64,000 bases of DNA, taken from contig OY970371.1 in the NCBI GenBank assembly GCA_963718695.1, positions 2,666,001-2,730,000 on the forward strand. Direction: 5' to 3'. A program made the translations under genes and the position numbers. The notes under the pieces were generated by a model. It saw only the letters and a program-made list of their open reading frames with translations. It ran no database searches and was not told the origin of the DNA. Positions 41,737 through 50,379 of the stretch are shown here, in pieces; position 1 is the stretch's first letter, and every line of letters begins with the position of its first letter. The stretch comes from Manganitrophus sp963718695 (GTDB lineage Bacteria > Nitrospirota > Nitrospiria > SBBL01 > Manganitrophaceae).

Positions 41737-42813
41737 TTAAAACCCAAGACTGAGTTGGGCAACATAACGCCGATCTGCGCGCTGACCCGACACAGCCCCG
41801 AGCTCTTCCGCATAGGTGGCGGCCGAAATGGATAGAATCCAGAAATCGACATCGACACCGGCCGCCGGATAACCGCCGTTAATTCCGGCCCGAAGGGTCA
41901 GAATCATTGGGAAGCGGAACTCGGCTCCGAGATGGAGCCGTTTGTAAAGGTCGTCATCTGTTTCGACGCTCTTAGTGAGGTCATCGATCTCGACGGCGAA
42001 GGTCGTTTTTAAGATCCAGAAATCAGGATTGATCGAAGCCCCGATGTTCACCGTTTGGGGAATTTCGCCAAGCTCTTCGAAGTCGAGATCGGTGATGTTC
42101 GAAACGACGAGGGCGACGCTCGGCTTGAGAAAATTTTTGAAATTGACCTTCGTTCCGATATCGAGAGCGAAGTCTGACTTTTTCCCAGCTTCTTCGGCAT
42201 CGTCAATTGGGTCGAAAGTATCGTTCACAATATCGACGGCCGAATAAGTTTTATTCACTCCCTCCCGCCGAATAAATTTCCCCGTCACACCGACCTGTAA
42301 CTTCTGATCAAAAAATCCGAACGCTCCGGAAGCCATGATCCCGGTGTCGATCCGAACATTTGTAGGGATCGTGGGATTCGCCCCGCTATCCCGAATCTCC
42401 ATGTCGACCGTCGCCTGTCCCAGGGCAGCGATCGCAAAGTTGTGCATGTAGAAATGCGGAAGAATCGCCGCGCGGACATGCTGGTGCTCTCCAATCCGCT
42501 CGTTCAAAAAGTCAACGACTTCCTGCTGATCCTCTGTGTCCAGGTCGCTTAAGTCCTGATAAAAGCCCATCGTATTTTTTGAAACTTCTACAAGCGGATT
42601 TATTAGTCCGACCCCACCGAAACCGCTCACGTCGTTCAGCCCAGCCGGATTGTAGAACATCGCGTTCTCATCGTCAGAGAGCGTGATGAAAGCCCCTCCC
42701 ATCCCAAGCGGCCGAATTCCTCGGTATAGAGTCGGAAATTCTTCGGCGCTCGCCACCCGCAATCCCCAAAGACTACCGACCAAGACTCCCAAGATGATTC
42801 CCTTTTTAATCAT
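41737..42813 (-). CDS. Outer-membrane beta-barrel protein, PorV/FadL-like
   Basis: About 358 residues. A signal peptide (MIKKGIILGVLVGSLWGLRVASAEE) is followed by the segment RPLGMGGAFITLSDDENAMFYNPAGL, typical of the PorV/UPF0164/FadL-like group of barrels. Alternating amphipathic strands continue to a terminal Phe (VAQLSLGF), the BamA recognition type. GGGAG precedes the ATG at 42813. The gene follows a lipoprotein gene by 29 bases and ends in a strong terminator, so these two form an operon. The exact role (transport or assembly) is unknown. Confidence 0.85.
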   Translation of the reverse strand: MIKKGIILGVLVGSLWGLRVASAEEFPTLYRGIRPLGMGGAFITLSDDENAMFYNPAGLNDVSGFGGVGLINPLVEVSKNTMGFYQDLSDLDTEDQQEVVDFLNERIGEHQHVRAAILPHFYMHNFAIAALGQATVDMEIRDSGANPTIPTNVRIDTGIMASGAFGFFDQKLQVGVTGKFIRREGVNKTYSAVDIVNDTFDPIDDAEEAGKKSDFALDIGTKVNFKNFLKPSVALVVSNITDLDFEELGEIPQTVNIGASINPDFWILKTTFAVEIDDLTKSVETDDDLYKRLHLGAEFRFPMILTLRAGINGGYPAAGVDVDFWILSISAATYAEELGAVSGQRADRRYVAQLSLGF

Positions 42814-42842
42814 CGCGCTTTCTCCCAAAGGTGTTCGAGTAA

Positions 42843-43616
42843 TTACATGGAGCTTAGAAAACCTTGAACCGAGGTCGAGTCGACTACAGACAATCGCTGC
42901 TGAATCTGACGGATATGGTCCGTGATGTCATTCTCGGTTTGTTCAACAACGGCTTCATTCAATCCCAAATCCATATTGTTCACATCTCGGAGGACCCGGC
43001 TCAGCAATGTAAGTCCCTGGATCGGAGTCAAGTCGTCGAGTTCATCGGTGGAGGGGATTTCGTTTGGTCTTCCATTCGCATCGTATCCTTCCGTCTTCGT
43101 TCCGAGCAGGACGACCAGGTCGACGACAGTTGCCACCGCAAGCTGAAGGCCTTGGCTAGGTGTCCGGGCAGGAAGGTTGCTCAATAGAACGACGGCATTG
43201 TTCATGTCTCTGACCTGCTCAGGGTTGGTGTGGGGAGAGGAAAAGTGAGTTGAGAAGAGGGCATAGCTGTCGTTGTCAGAAACCTCCTGATCGACCGCCT
43301 CTTTAACAAGGTCGAAGACCGCCAGTCCGGCCCGGCCGGCGTATGCAGAGGCAAAGAGACTGACGACCTCCGGATCGCAGGTCGGCGCTGTCAGATCCGC
43401 TCCGCAGAGATCCTCCAGAATCTCCACCGCATCGTCGAACTCGCCTTCGTCGAGCGCGATCCGCGCCTTCTCCAGCTGGGCCTCGTCGCTTCCATCATCG
43501 GCCATGCTTTCGAAAACGCTCTTCCCGCCGCAGCCTGCGCCGTCCGCGCCGCCGAGAAACAAACCGGTGCTGAGAAGAAACCCGATCCAGACAACCGTCC
43601 TTAAATTAAACCGCAT
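42843..43616 (-). CDS. Exported alpha-helical protein, possible lipoprotein
   Basis: About 257 residues. A signal sequence (RTVVWIGFLLSTGLFLGGADGAGC) ends at a Cys that may be lipidated, though the lipobox (GAGC) is preceded by Asp and is imperfect. The mature part is acidic and helical, with a TPR-like start (EKARIALDEGEFDDAVEILEDLC), then several helices with no motif I recognise. GAGGAGAGG lies 3 bases before the ATG. It is cotranscribed with the PorV/FadL-like barrel, and TPR-like lipoproteins often assist such barrels; that role is inference. Confidence 0.75.
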   Translation of the reverse strand: MRFNLRTVVWIGFLLSTGLFLGGADGAGCGGKSVFESMADDGSDEAQLEKARIALDEGEFDDAVEILEDLCGADLTAPTCDPEVVSLFASAYAGRAGLAVFDLVKEAVDQEVSDNDSYALFSTHFSSPHTNPEQVRDMNNAVVLLSNLPARTPSQGLQLAVATVVDLVVLLGTKTEGYDANGRPNEIPSTDELDDLTPIQGLTLLSRVLRDVNNMDLGLNEAVVEQTENDITDHIRQIQQRLSVVDSTSVQGFLSSM

Positions 43617-43788
43617 GGTCCTCTCCTCTTTAATCATTCCTTATTTGGATATATTTTTATGGGATTACAAATGACAGAGTGGTCCGAAACACGTTTACAA
43701 AGGTAACAGGAAACTGAGGTTTGTCAAGGAAAGGAGGGGATGCCGGATGGATGAGACCGGCGACGAGCTTATCTATATATATAGAGCG

Positions 43789-44586
43789 TCAGAAGCGGAT
43801 GGCGGCCTTCAATGAGGAGACCAATCCCGAGAGTCGGGAGAGATACGTGGGGTCATTTTGAGCGGTTTCGATGATCTTGACCAGGGCGCTGCCGACGATG
43901 ATTCCGTCGGCGGCCTGTCCCATTTCTTTCGCCTCTTCCGGGGTCGAGATGCCGAAGCCGACGGCGACCGGGCGGTCGGTCATCGACTTCAATTTCTGAA
44001 TCCGTGTTCGGATCGATTCCTTCTCGGTGAGAGCGGCGCCGGTGATTCCGGTGAGGGAGACGTAATAAACAAATCCGCCGCTGTCTTTGACGATCCGCTC
44101 CGCCCGCTCGGGAGGCGTGGTCGGCGCCACCAGGAAAATCAAATCGATCAGGTGGCGCTTTGCGAGAGACAAGAACTCCTTCGCCTCTTCATGGGGAAGA
44201 TCGGGAACAATCAAACCGTCGACGCCGACCCCCTTTGCCTCCTTGAAGAAAGCGGCAAGGCCGAAGGCATAGATCGGATTGGAATAGGTCATCAAGATCA
44301 GAGGAATTTTCGTTTGCCGGCGGAGCAGGGTCACCAGATCCAAAACGCCGCGCAAAGTCACCCCCTGCTTCAGGGCCCGCTCCGACGCCTTCTGGATGGT
44401 CGGTCCGTCGGCGACAGGATCGGAGAAGGGAACCCCTAACTCGACGAGATCGGCTCCCCCTTTTTCAATTTCCAAAACGATCTGCGCCGTCTGGGAAAGC
44501 GTCGGATCGCCCGCCATTACATAGGCGATCAGCGCTTTCTCGCCCCGCGCCGTTATATTTTTAATCGTAGACTCGATCCGGCTCAT
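43789..44586 (-). CDS. trpA: Tryptophan synthase alpha subunit
   Basis: 265 residues. VELGVPFSDPVADGPTIQKASERAL holds the catalytic Glu and Asp, and PDLPHEEAKEF and GFGISTPEEAKEM complete the phosphate site. TrpA cleaves indole-3-glycerol phosphate and passes indole to TrpB. The ATG overlaps the stop of the HD-GYP gene by 4 bases (ATGA), so that gene and trpA are translationally coupled. It is the last gene of the trp operon. Confidence 0.97.
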   Translation of the reverse strand: MSRIESTIKNITARGEKALIAYVMAGDPTLSQTAQIVLEIEKGGADLVELGVPFSDPVADGPTIQKASERALKQGVTLRGVLDLVTLLRRQTKIPLILMTYSNPIYAFGLAAFFKEAKGVGVDGLIVPDLPHEEAKEFLSLAKRHLIDLIFLVAPTTPPERAERIVKDSGGFVYYVSLTGITGAALTEKESIRTRIQKLKSMTDRPVAVGFGISTPEEAKEMGQAADGIIVGSALVKIIETAQNDPTYLSRLSGLVSSLKAAIRF

Positions 44587-45842
44587 CGGGGGCTCTTTTC
44601 TTCTGAAGGGGGGGTGGCAGGGCCGGCGATCGTCGGCCGGTTTCGATGGAGAGTCGGCTCGATCTCCCCGTTCTCAAAGGCGGCGATAAAGGCATCGACC
44701 ACCTTTGGATCGAATTGCGTTCCGGCGTGTCGCCGCAACTCTTGGAGCGCGGCCTCCGAATGAAGCCCTTTTCGATAAGGACGGTCGGAGGTCATTGCAT
44801 CGAAGGTATCGCTGACGGAGATAATCCGGGCCATGACCGGAATGCCCCCTCCCTTTAATGCATCGGGATACCCTTTTCCATCATACTTCTCATGATGGTG
44901 TCGGATGCCGGGAACAATCGCACAAAGCGGCCGGATGTTCTCGACAATCTTCGCCCCGATCACCGCATGATTCTCCATGATCTGGGCCTCCTCCGGATCG
45001 AGCCGACTTGGCTTTCCCAGAATTCGATCTTCGATTCCAATTTTTCCGATATCATGAAGCGCCGCCGAGAGTTTCAACTGATCCAATTCTTCCTGGGAAA
45101 GGCCCAGCCGTTTCCCGACGACCATGCTGTACTCCAAGACCCGCTTCGTGTGGCCGCCGGTGTAGGCGTCTTTCGCCTCGATGGCGTCTCCGAGGGCCGC
45201 GGCCGTGCTCAGGAAAGTTTCTTTCAATTCCTTGTAGAGACCGGCGTTTTCAATCGCAATGGCCACCTGATCGGCCAACGATTTGAATCCTTCCAGATCG
45301 ATCTTGGTAAACTTCCCCCGCTTTTTGTTGATCGCCTGGAGGACGCCGACAATTTTCTCGCGAATCTTCACCGGAACGCAGATCATGTTGCGGGTCACGA
45401 AACCGCTCTTCTCATCGGCACTTTTGAAGAAACGGGGGTTCGCACGGGTATCGTTCACAATTTGCGGCTCCCCTGTTTGCGCGACCCAGCCGGCGATCCC
45501 CTCCCCCGGACGAAGGCGGATCTCACGGACCTTCTCTCCCTTTTCTCCAAGGGCCACTTCGAAAAAAAGCTCCTGCGTTTCGGGATCGATCAACAAGAGA
45601 GAGCCGACTTCGGACCGCATCAAGCGGGTCGCCGATTCCATCGCGCGCCGGCGAACCTCCCGTTCGTCAAGCGTGGAGTTCAGAAGCCGGCCCATCTCCT
45701 CCATCGCTTCCAGGATCTCGAGCCGCGCTTTTTGGGCGGCAATTTTATTTTTCAACCCGATCTCTGCACCGACCTGGACAACCGGCTTCTTGCGTTTTTT
45801 CCCGGCGCCGGACGCTGCTCTCTTCTTCGTCGTTGCAGGCAT
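44583..45842 (-). CDS. GAF plus HD-GYP protein (predicted c-di-GMP phosphodiesterase) inside the trp operon
   Basis: 419 residues. The first 40 are basic (TTKKRAASGAGKKRKKP). A GAF domain follows (about 60-205: SLLLIDPETQELFFEVALGEKGE, GWVAQTGEPQIVNDTRANPRFF). The HD-GYP domain is complete (about 215-390) with HTKRVLEYS, the metal ligands HDIGKIGIEDRIL, HHHEKYDGKGYPD and SVSDTFDAMTSDRPYRKG. Active HD-GYP enzymes hydrolyse c-di-GMP (or 3',3'-cGAMP in some Vibrio proteins). It lies 8 bases after trpB and overlaps trpA, so it is expressed with tryptophan genes. The reason is unknown. Confidence 0.93.
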   Translation of the reverse strand: MPATTKKRAASGAGKKRKKPVVQVGAEIGLKNKIAAQKARLEILEAMEEMGRLLNSTLDEREVRRRAMESATRLMRSEVGSLLLIDPETQELFFEVALGEKGEKVREIRLRPGEGIAGWVAQTGEPQIVNDTRANPRFFKSADEKSGFVTRNMICVPVKIREKIVGVLQAINKKRGKFTKIDLEGFKSLADQVAIAIENAGLYKELKETFLSTAAALGDAIEAKDAYTGGHTKRVLEYSMVVGKRLGLSQEELDQLKLSAALHDIGKIGIEDRILGKPSRLDPEEAQIMENHAVIGAKIVENIRPLCAIVPGIRHHHEKYDGKGYPDALKGGGIPVMARIISVSDTFDAMTSDRPYRKGLHSEAALQELRRHAGTQFDPKVVDAFIAAFENGEIEPTLHRNRPTIAGPATPPSEEKSPR

Positions 45843-45850
45843 GATCTCCT

Positions 45851-47059
45851 CTACTTCGTTTCTCGGATCATTGATGCGAACCCCGCCATCCGGGAGAGTT
45901 GATCGACATCTTTGTCGCCCCGGCCGGAGAGGTTAACGATGACCAACTGATCTTTGCCCAACGTCGGCGCGAGTTTGACCAGATGGGCGATCGCATGGGC
46001 CGATTCGAGCGCCGGCAAAATCCCCTCGGTCTCCGCAAGGAGCTTAAAGGCCGCCAGCGCTTCTTCGTCCGTTACATAAGTATAGTCGATCCGCTTCATA
46101 TCCCGGTAATAGCTATGCTCCGGCCCGACCGCCGGATAGTCGAGACCGGCCGAGACCGAATGGGTCGTCTGAACCTGGCCGCTCGGATCTTGGAGAAGAT
46201 AGGTCATCGTCCCATGGAGAACGCCGACCGATCCGGACGCAAACCGCGCCGCATGCTGTCCGGGGGTAATGCCGCGTCCTCCCGCCTCGACGCCGACCAT
46301 CCGGACCGTTTTGTCCGAGAGGAACGGATAGAAGAGCCCGATCGCATTGCTCCCTCCGCCGACGCAGGCGATCAGGGCATCGGGAAGCCGTCCTTCCGCG
46401 CGCAGGATCTGCTGACGCGCCTCCTGCCCGATGACCGACTGGAAATCGCGGATCATCATCGGGAAAGGATGCGGCCCCAGGACCGAGCCGAGGATGTAAT
46501 GCGTCGTTCGAATATGGGTGGTCCAGTCCCGCAGCGCCTCGTTGATGGCATCCTTCAGGGTCCGGCTTCCGGCATCGACGCCGGTCACCTTCGCTCCCAA
46601 AAGACGCATCCGGATGACGTTCAGCGCCTGCCGCTCCATATCGTCGGTCCCCATGTAGACCTCGCAGGCCACTCCCGCGCGCGCCGCCACCGTCGCGATC
46701 GCCACCCCATGCTGCCCGGCGCCGGTCTCGGCGATCACCCGCTTCTTCCCCATCTTCTGGGTAAGAAGGATCTGTCCCATCGTGTTGTTGATCTTATGGG
46801 CTCCGGTGTGACAGAGGTCTTCGCGCTTGAGATAAACCTTCGCCCCGCCGAGCCGTTCCGAGAGACGCTGCGCAAAATAGAGCGGCGTCGGCCGGCCGAC
46901 ATAATTCTTCAGCGCATCGGCCAGCTCTTTCTTGAACGCCGGGTCGCGCCGGACGGCCTGATACGCGGCTTCCAATTCTTCGAGCGCCGGCATCAACGTT
47001 TCGGGAACATACCGCCCGCCGTACGGGCCGAAACGTCCTTTTTTATTCGGTAACAGCAT
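45851..47059 (-). CDS. trpB: Tryptophan synthase beta subunit
   Basis: 402 residues. KREDLCHTGAHKINNTMGQ contains the PLP lysine, ETGAGQHGVA is the substrate loop, and GGGSNAIGLFYPF binds the PLP phosphate. The length and FGPYGGRYVPETLMPALEEL start mark TrpB1, the form that pairs with TrpA. It condenses indole with serine. The ATG lies 17 bases inside the end of trpF. Confidence 0.97.
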   Translation of the reverse strand: MLLPNKKGRFGPYGGRYVPETLMPALEELEAAYQAVRRDPAFKKELADALKNYVGRPTPLYFAQRLSERLGGAKVYLKREDLCHTGAHKINNTMGQILLTQKMGKKRVIAETGAGQHGVAIATVAARAGVACEVYMGTDDMERQALNVIRMRLLGAKVTGVDAGSRTLKDAINEALRDWTTHIRTTHYILGSVLGPHPFPMMIRDFQSVIGQEARQQILRAEGRLPDALIACVGGGSNAIGLFYPFLSDKTVRMVGVEAGGRGITPGQHAARFASGSVGVLHGTMTYLLQDPSGQVQTTHSVSAGLDYPAVGPEHSYYRDMKRIDYTYVTDEEALAAFKLLAETEGILPALESAHAIAHLVKLAPTLGKDQLVIVNLSGRGDKDVDQLSRMAGFASMIRETK

Positions 47060-47675
47060 GAACTTCTCCCGTCCTCTTCGCGTTTTCGATGAATCGCTTC
47101 ATTTTGAGAGGATCTTTCTTTCCCTTTTTCATTTCGACCCCGCTGCTCACATCGACACCGTAGGGACGGACCGTCGCAATCGCCGCCTCGACATTCTCCG
47201 GTGTCAGCCCGCCGGCGAGAATGATCCTTCCCCATTGCGTCGCCTTCGCCGCGATCTTCCAATCAAACGAGGCGCCGCTTCCGCCCAGATGTTGCTCGTG
47301 ATAGGTATCGAGCAGAACGGCGCGCGCGGGATAGGATGATATTTCATCGAGACTCTCCTCATCCCGGACGCGGATCACCTTGATCGCCCGCGATGCGAAC
47401 GGCCGGATCGTCTCGGGTGAAAAAGAACCATGAAATTGAATCAGGTCGACTCCGCATTCTTCAATCGCCCGCCTGAAATCCTTCTCCTCGCCCGAGGTGA
47501 AAACGGCAACCGCGGTCACAAAGGCCGGCAGGGAGGAGATGATTTTTTGAACCGTCTCCGGCGGGGCAAATCGCGCGCTCTCCGGGGCAAAGATGAACCC
47601 GACGGCATCGGCCCCATACGCCGCCGCCATCATTGCATCTTCCTGGTTGGTGATGCCGCAGATTTTAACGCGCAT
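47043..47675 (-). CDS. trpF: Phosphoribosylanthranilate isomerase
   Basis: 210 residues, a (beta/alpha)8 barrel. KICGITNQEDA has the catalytic Cys, GFIFAPESARFAPPE and QFHGSFSPETI follow, and LAGGLTPENV and DVSSGVEMKKGKKD form the phosphate site with the general-acid Asp. It carries out the Amadori rearrangement before TrpC. It overlaps trpB by 17 bases and is separated from trpC by a double hairpin. Confidence 0.96.
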   Translation of the reverse strand: MRVKICGITNQEDAMMAAAYGADAVGFIFAPESARFAPPETVQKIISSLPAFVTAVAVFTSGEEKDFRRAIEECGVDLIQFHGSFSPETIRPFASRAIKVIRVRDEESLDEISSYPARAVLLDTYHEQHLGGSGASFDWKIAAKATQWGRIILAGGLTPENVEAAIATVRPYGVDVSSGVEMKKGKKDPLKMKRFIENAKRTGEVHAVTE

Positions 47676-47688
47676 GGCAATTATATTC

Positions 47689-47758
47689 GTAGGGGCGATC
47701 CTTGTGATCGCCCGCTCTTTACCCGTGAGGCCAGGGCGAATACAAGATTCGCCCCTAC
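47689..47758. repeat. Double-hairpin GTAGGGGCG repeat between trpC and trpF
   Basis: Two hairpins stand back to back: GGGCGATC-CTTGT-GATCGCCC and GGGCGAAT-ACAAG-ATTCGCCC. Their outer ends GTAGGGGCG (47689) and CGCCCCTAC (47750) are also complementary, so the whole 70 bases can fold as one larger palindrome. The arms are two copies of one sequence in inverse orientation. No T tract follows, and trp genes continue downstream. Confidence 0.8.
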
Positions 47759-47775
47759 AGAATAGACATACACAA

Positions 47776-48570
47776 TCATCTTCCCAACAGTTCTTTCATT
47801 TTGTCCGCCATCTTCTCAGCCGCCATGAAGGTCTCTCCGATCAACATCGCCTCGACCCCCGCGTCGTAGAGCCGCTCCACCTCTTTTCGGGAGTGAATCC
47901 CGCTTTCGCTGATGACGACCCGATCCTTCCGAAGCGAGGAGGGGATCTCGCGGAGAAGGCGGAAGGTGGTTTCCAAATCGGTCTTGAAGGTACGCAGATC
48001 CCGATTATTGATCCCGATGACCGGCGCCCAATCAATCACCTGTTCCAGCTCCTTCTCGTTGTGAACTTCCACAACGGTATCGAGCGAAAGCTCCCGGGCC
48101 AGATGAAAATAGTCGATCGCCTGTTGACGCTCCAGGAGGGCCGCAATCAGAAGGAGGGCGTCGGCCCCCCAGGCGCGGGCTTCGTAGACCTGAAATTCAT
48201 CGAGGATAAAATCTTTTTTCAGCAGGGGAAGCGCGATCGCCGACCGGACCTCCTTCAGATAAGAAGGCTTGCCGAGAAAGAAATGCTCTTCCGTTAAGAC
48301 GGAAACGGCGGCGGCCCCTTCTCCCTCGTAAATCCGGGCAATCTCCACCGGCTGGAACTTTTCCCGAATGATCCCCTTCGAAGGAGAGGCCTTCTTGATT
48401 TCGGCGATGAGCCGGGGAGCGCCCTCCTGGCGCGCTTGCAGCGCCTTCTGAAACCGACGGGTCGGCTCCGCATCGGCAATCCGCGACCGGAGATCTTGAA
48501 GCGCACTGCGCCCCTTCCGGCGCTGAACCGACTCGCGTTTTACTTTGAGAATGTCGTCGAGGAACGTCAT
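47776..48570 (-). CDS. trpC: Indole-3-glycerol phosphate synthase
   Basis: 264 residues. IAEIKKASPSKGIIRE (catalytic Lys and phosphate-binding Ser), EHFFLGKPSYLKEVR, PLLKKDFILDEFQVYEA and IGINNRDLRTFKTD are all characteristic. SESGIHSRKEVERL completes the phosphate site. It closes the indole ring from CdRP. It is not fused to trpF, unlike in E. coli. Inverted repeats flank it on both sides within the operon. Confidence 0.97.
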   Translation of the reverse strand: MTFLDDILKVKRESVQRRKGRSALQDLRSRIADAEPTRRFQKALQARQEGAPRLIAEIKKASPSKGIIREKFQPVEIARIYEGEGAAAVSVLTEEHFFLGKPSYLKEVRSAIALPLLKKDFILDEFQVYEARAWGADALLLIAALLERQQAIDYFHLARELSLDTVVEVHNEKELEQVIDWAPVIGINNRDLRTFKTDLETTFRLLREIPSSLRKDRVVISESGIHSRKEVERLYDAGVEAMLIGETFMAAEKMADKMKELLGR

Positions 48571-48588
48571 AAGAACGAAAACACGGTA

Positions 48589-48665
48589 GGCGGGAGGCGT
48601 GAAGCGTAAGAGGTAAGAACCAAAAATGATTGATCTTTCACCCCTTACCCCTCACGCCTCCCGCC
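48589..48665. repeat. Inverted repeat between trpD and trpC
   Basis: GGCGGGAGGCGTGA (48589-48602) is perfectly complementary to 48652-48665, and pairing continues less perfectly (GTAAGAGGT against ACCCCTTAC). Same design as 4435-4513. It occupies nearly all of the 100-base spacer. Confidence 0.75.
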
Positions 48666-48670
48666 TCACG

Positions 48671-49681
48671 TTATTTATTCGTCATCTCCTTCAAGACTTC
48701 CAGCTTGCCCATCGCCCTTCCGGAGTCGATCGACTCTTCCGCCAGCTGGACCCCTTCCTGGAGTGTTTTTGCCTTACCGACAGCGACGAGCGCCGGAGCG
48801 GCGTTCATCAAAACCACATCCCGCTTCGGCCCTTTTTCGCCTTTTAGGATATCGAGGAGAATCGCCGCATTGACGTCGGCATTGCCGCCCGCGAGGTCCT
48901 TCAGGCTTCCACCGGGAAGCTGAAAGTCTTTCGGCTCCAGCGGATAGGTCAGAACACGTCCTCCCTTTCCCTCGGAGATCCGGCTCTTGCCGGTAATGGT
49001 AATTTCATCGAGGCCGTCGGTGCCATGGACGACGAAGCAGTGTCGTGATCCGAGATTGAGGAGCACCTGCGCCATCAGCTCGGTATAGATGGAGGAGAAG
49101 ACCCCGAGGACCTGTACGGCCGCCCCGGCCGGATTGGTCAACGGTCCCAGGAGATTAAAGATCGTCCGAATGCCGGTTTCCTGACGGGGGGCCACCGCAT
49201 GTTTCATGGCGCCATGGAAGAGGGGGGCAAAAAGAAACCCGATCCCGATCTCATTAATGCAGGCTTCCACCCGCTCCGGCGGAAGATCGATCTGAATGCC
49301 CAGCGTCTTTAAGACGTCGGCGCTCCCGCAGGAGCTGGAGACCGATCGATTGCCATGTTTCGCAACCGTAACGTCGCAACCGGCCACGACGAAGGCGACG
49401 GTCGTGGAGATATTAAACGTATGAAGCCGATCGCCTCCCGTTCCGCAGGTATCGACCACCAACGGATCACTCACTCGGACGTGCACCGCCTTCTCCCGCA
49501 TCACCTTGGCCGATCCGGTAATCTCCGCGATCGATTCCCCTTTCATCCGAAGCGCGGTGATGTAGGAGGCGATCTGCGCCGGCGTCGCCTTCCCCTCCAT
49601 GATCTCGCGCATGACCTGCTCCGCCTCTTCCTCTTTCAGGTCGACCCGTTCCACGACTTTGGCAATCGCTTCTTTAATCAT
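48671..49681 (-). CDS. trpD: Anthranilate phosphoribosyltransferase
   Basis: 336 residues. The diphosphate loop VDTCGTGGDRLHTFNIST, KHGNRSVSSSCGSADVL and GPLTNPAG are diagnostic of TrpD. HGTDGLDEIT follows. It transfers the phosphoribosyl group of PRPP to anthranilate. It is stand-alone, not fused to TrpG. trpG ends 10 bases upstream. Confidence 0.97.
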   Translation of the reverse strand: MIKEAIAKVVERVDLKEEEAEQVMREIMEGKATPAQIASYITALRMKGESIAEITGSAKVMREKAVHVRVSDPLVVDTCGTGGDRLHTFNISTTVAFVVAGCDVTVAKHGNRSVSSSCGSADVLKTLGIQIDLPPERVEACINEIGIGFLFAPLFHGAMKHAVAPRQETGIRTIFNLLGPLTNPAGAAVQVLGVFSSIYTELMAQVLLNLGSRHCFVVHGTDGLDEITITGKSRISEGKGGRVLTYPLEPKDFQLPGGSLKDLAGGNADVNAAILLDILKGEKGPKRDVVLMNAAPALVAVGKAKTLQEGVQLAEESIDSGRAMGKLEVLKEMTNK

Positions 49682-49691
49682 GCTTCTTCCC

Positions 49692-50276
49692 CTATCCTCT
49701 TACCGGAGCCGCTTCGCTCTCCAAAAAATTTTTCAGAAGATCCTTTCCGACCCGGGTGAGAATCGATTCCGGGTGGAACTGGACTCCTTCAATCGAAAAC
49801 GTTTTATGCCGAACCCCCATCACTTCCCCCTCCTCGGTCCAGGCGGTGATCTCTAAGACCTTCGGCATCGTCTCCCGCCGGATGATGAGGGAGTGATACC
49901 GGGTCGCCTCGAATGGATTCGGAAGACCGCGGTAAAGGCCCCGGCCGTCATGCTCGATCATCAACGTCTTCCCGTGCATCAACCGCGGGGCGCGGATCAC
50001 CTCGCCTCCGAATGCTTCGCCGATCGCCTGATGGCCCAGGCAGACGCCGAGGATCGGGATCTGTGAGCCGAACTTCCGGATCAGATCGACGGAGATCCCC
50101 GCCTCTTTCGGCGTGCAAGGCCCGGGAGAGATGACGATCTTCGACGGCTGCATCTTTTCAATCTCTTGGAGGGTGATTTGGTCGTTCCGATGGACCGACA
50201 TCTCCGCCCCCAGCTCCCCCAGATACTGGACGAGGTTGTAGGTGAAGGAGTCGTAATTGTCAATGACGAGAAGCAT
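49692..50276 (-). CDS. trpG: Anthranilate synthase glutamine amidotransferase subunit
   Basis: 194 residues, class I amidotransferase. DNYDSFTYNLVQYLGELG, ISPGPCTPKEAG, LGVCLGHQAIGEAFGG (catalytic Cys) and VQFHPESILT (catalytic His) are complete. It supplies ammonia to TrpE. With no separate pabA seen here, it may also serve p-aminobenzoate synthesis, as in many bacteria. Confidence 0.95.
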   Translation of the reverse strand: MLLVIDNYDSFTYNLVQYLGELGAEMSVHRNDQITLQEIEKMQPSKIVISPGPCTPKEAGISVDLIRKFGSQIPILGVCLGHQAIGEAFGGEVIRAPRLMHGKTLMIEHDGRGLYRGLPNPFEATRYHSLIIRRETMPKVLEITAWTEEGEVMGVRHKTFSIEGVQFHPESILTRVGKDLLKNFLESEAAPVRG

Positions 50277-50300
50277 GAATGAGTCCTAATTAAAGATAGT

Positions 50301-50379
50301 GTTCAGCGTTCAGCGGTCAGCCATCAGCTTAAAGCTTTTAAATCCTTAGCTGAATGCTGAAAGCTCATCGCTGAAAGCT
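50301..50379. repeat. Inverted-repeat element between trpE and trpG
   Basis: The left arm repeats GTTCAGCG-type words. The right arm carries their complements (TAGCTGAATGCTGAAAGC, CGCTGAAAGC). The centre holds AAAGCTTT. The symmetry is less perfect than in the other members. It ends at the trpE stop codon. Confidence 0.65.
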
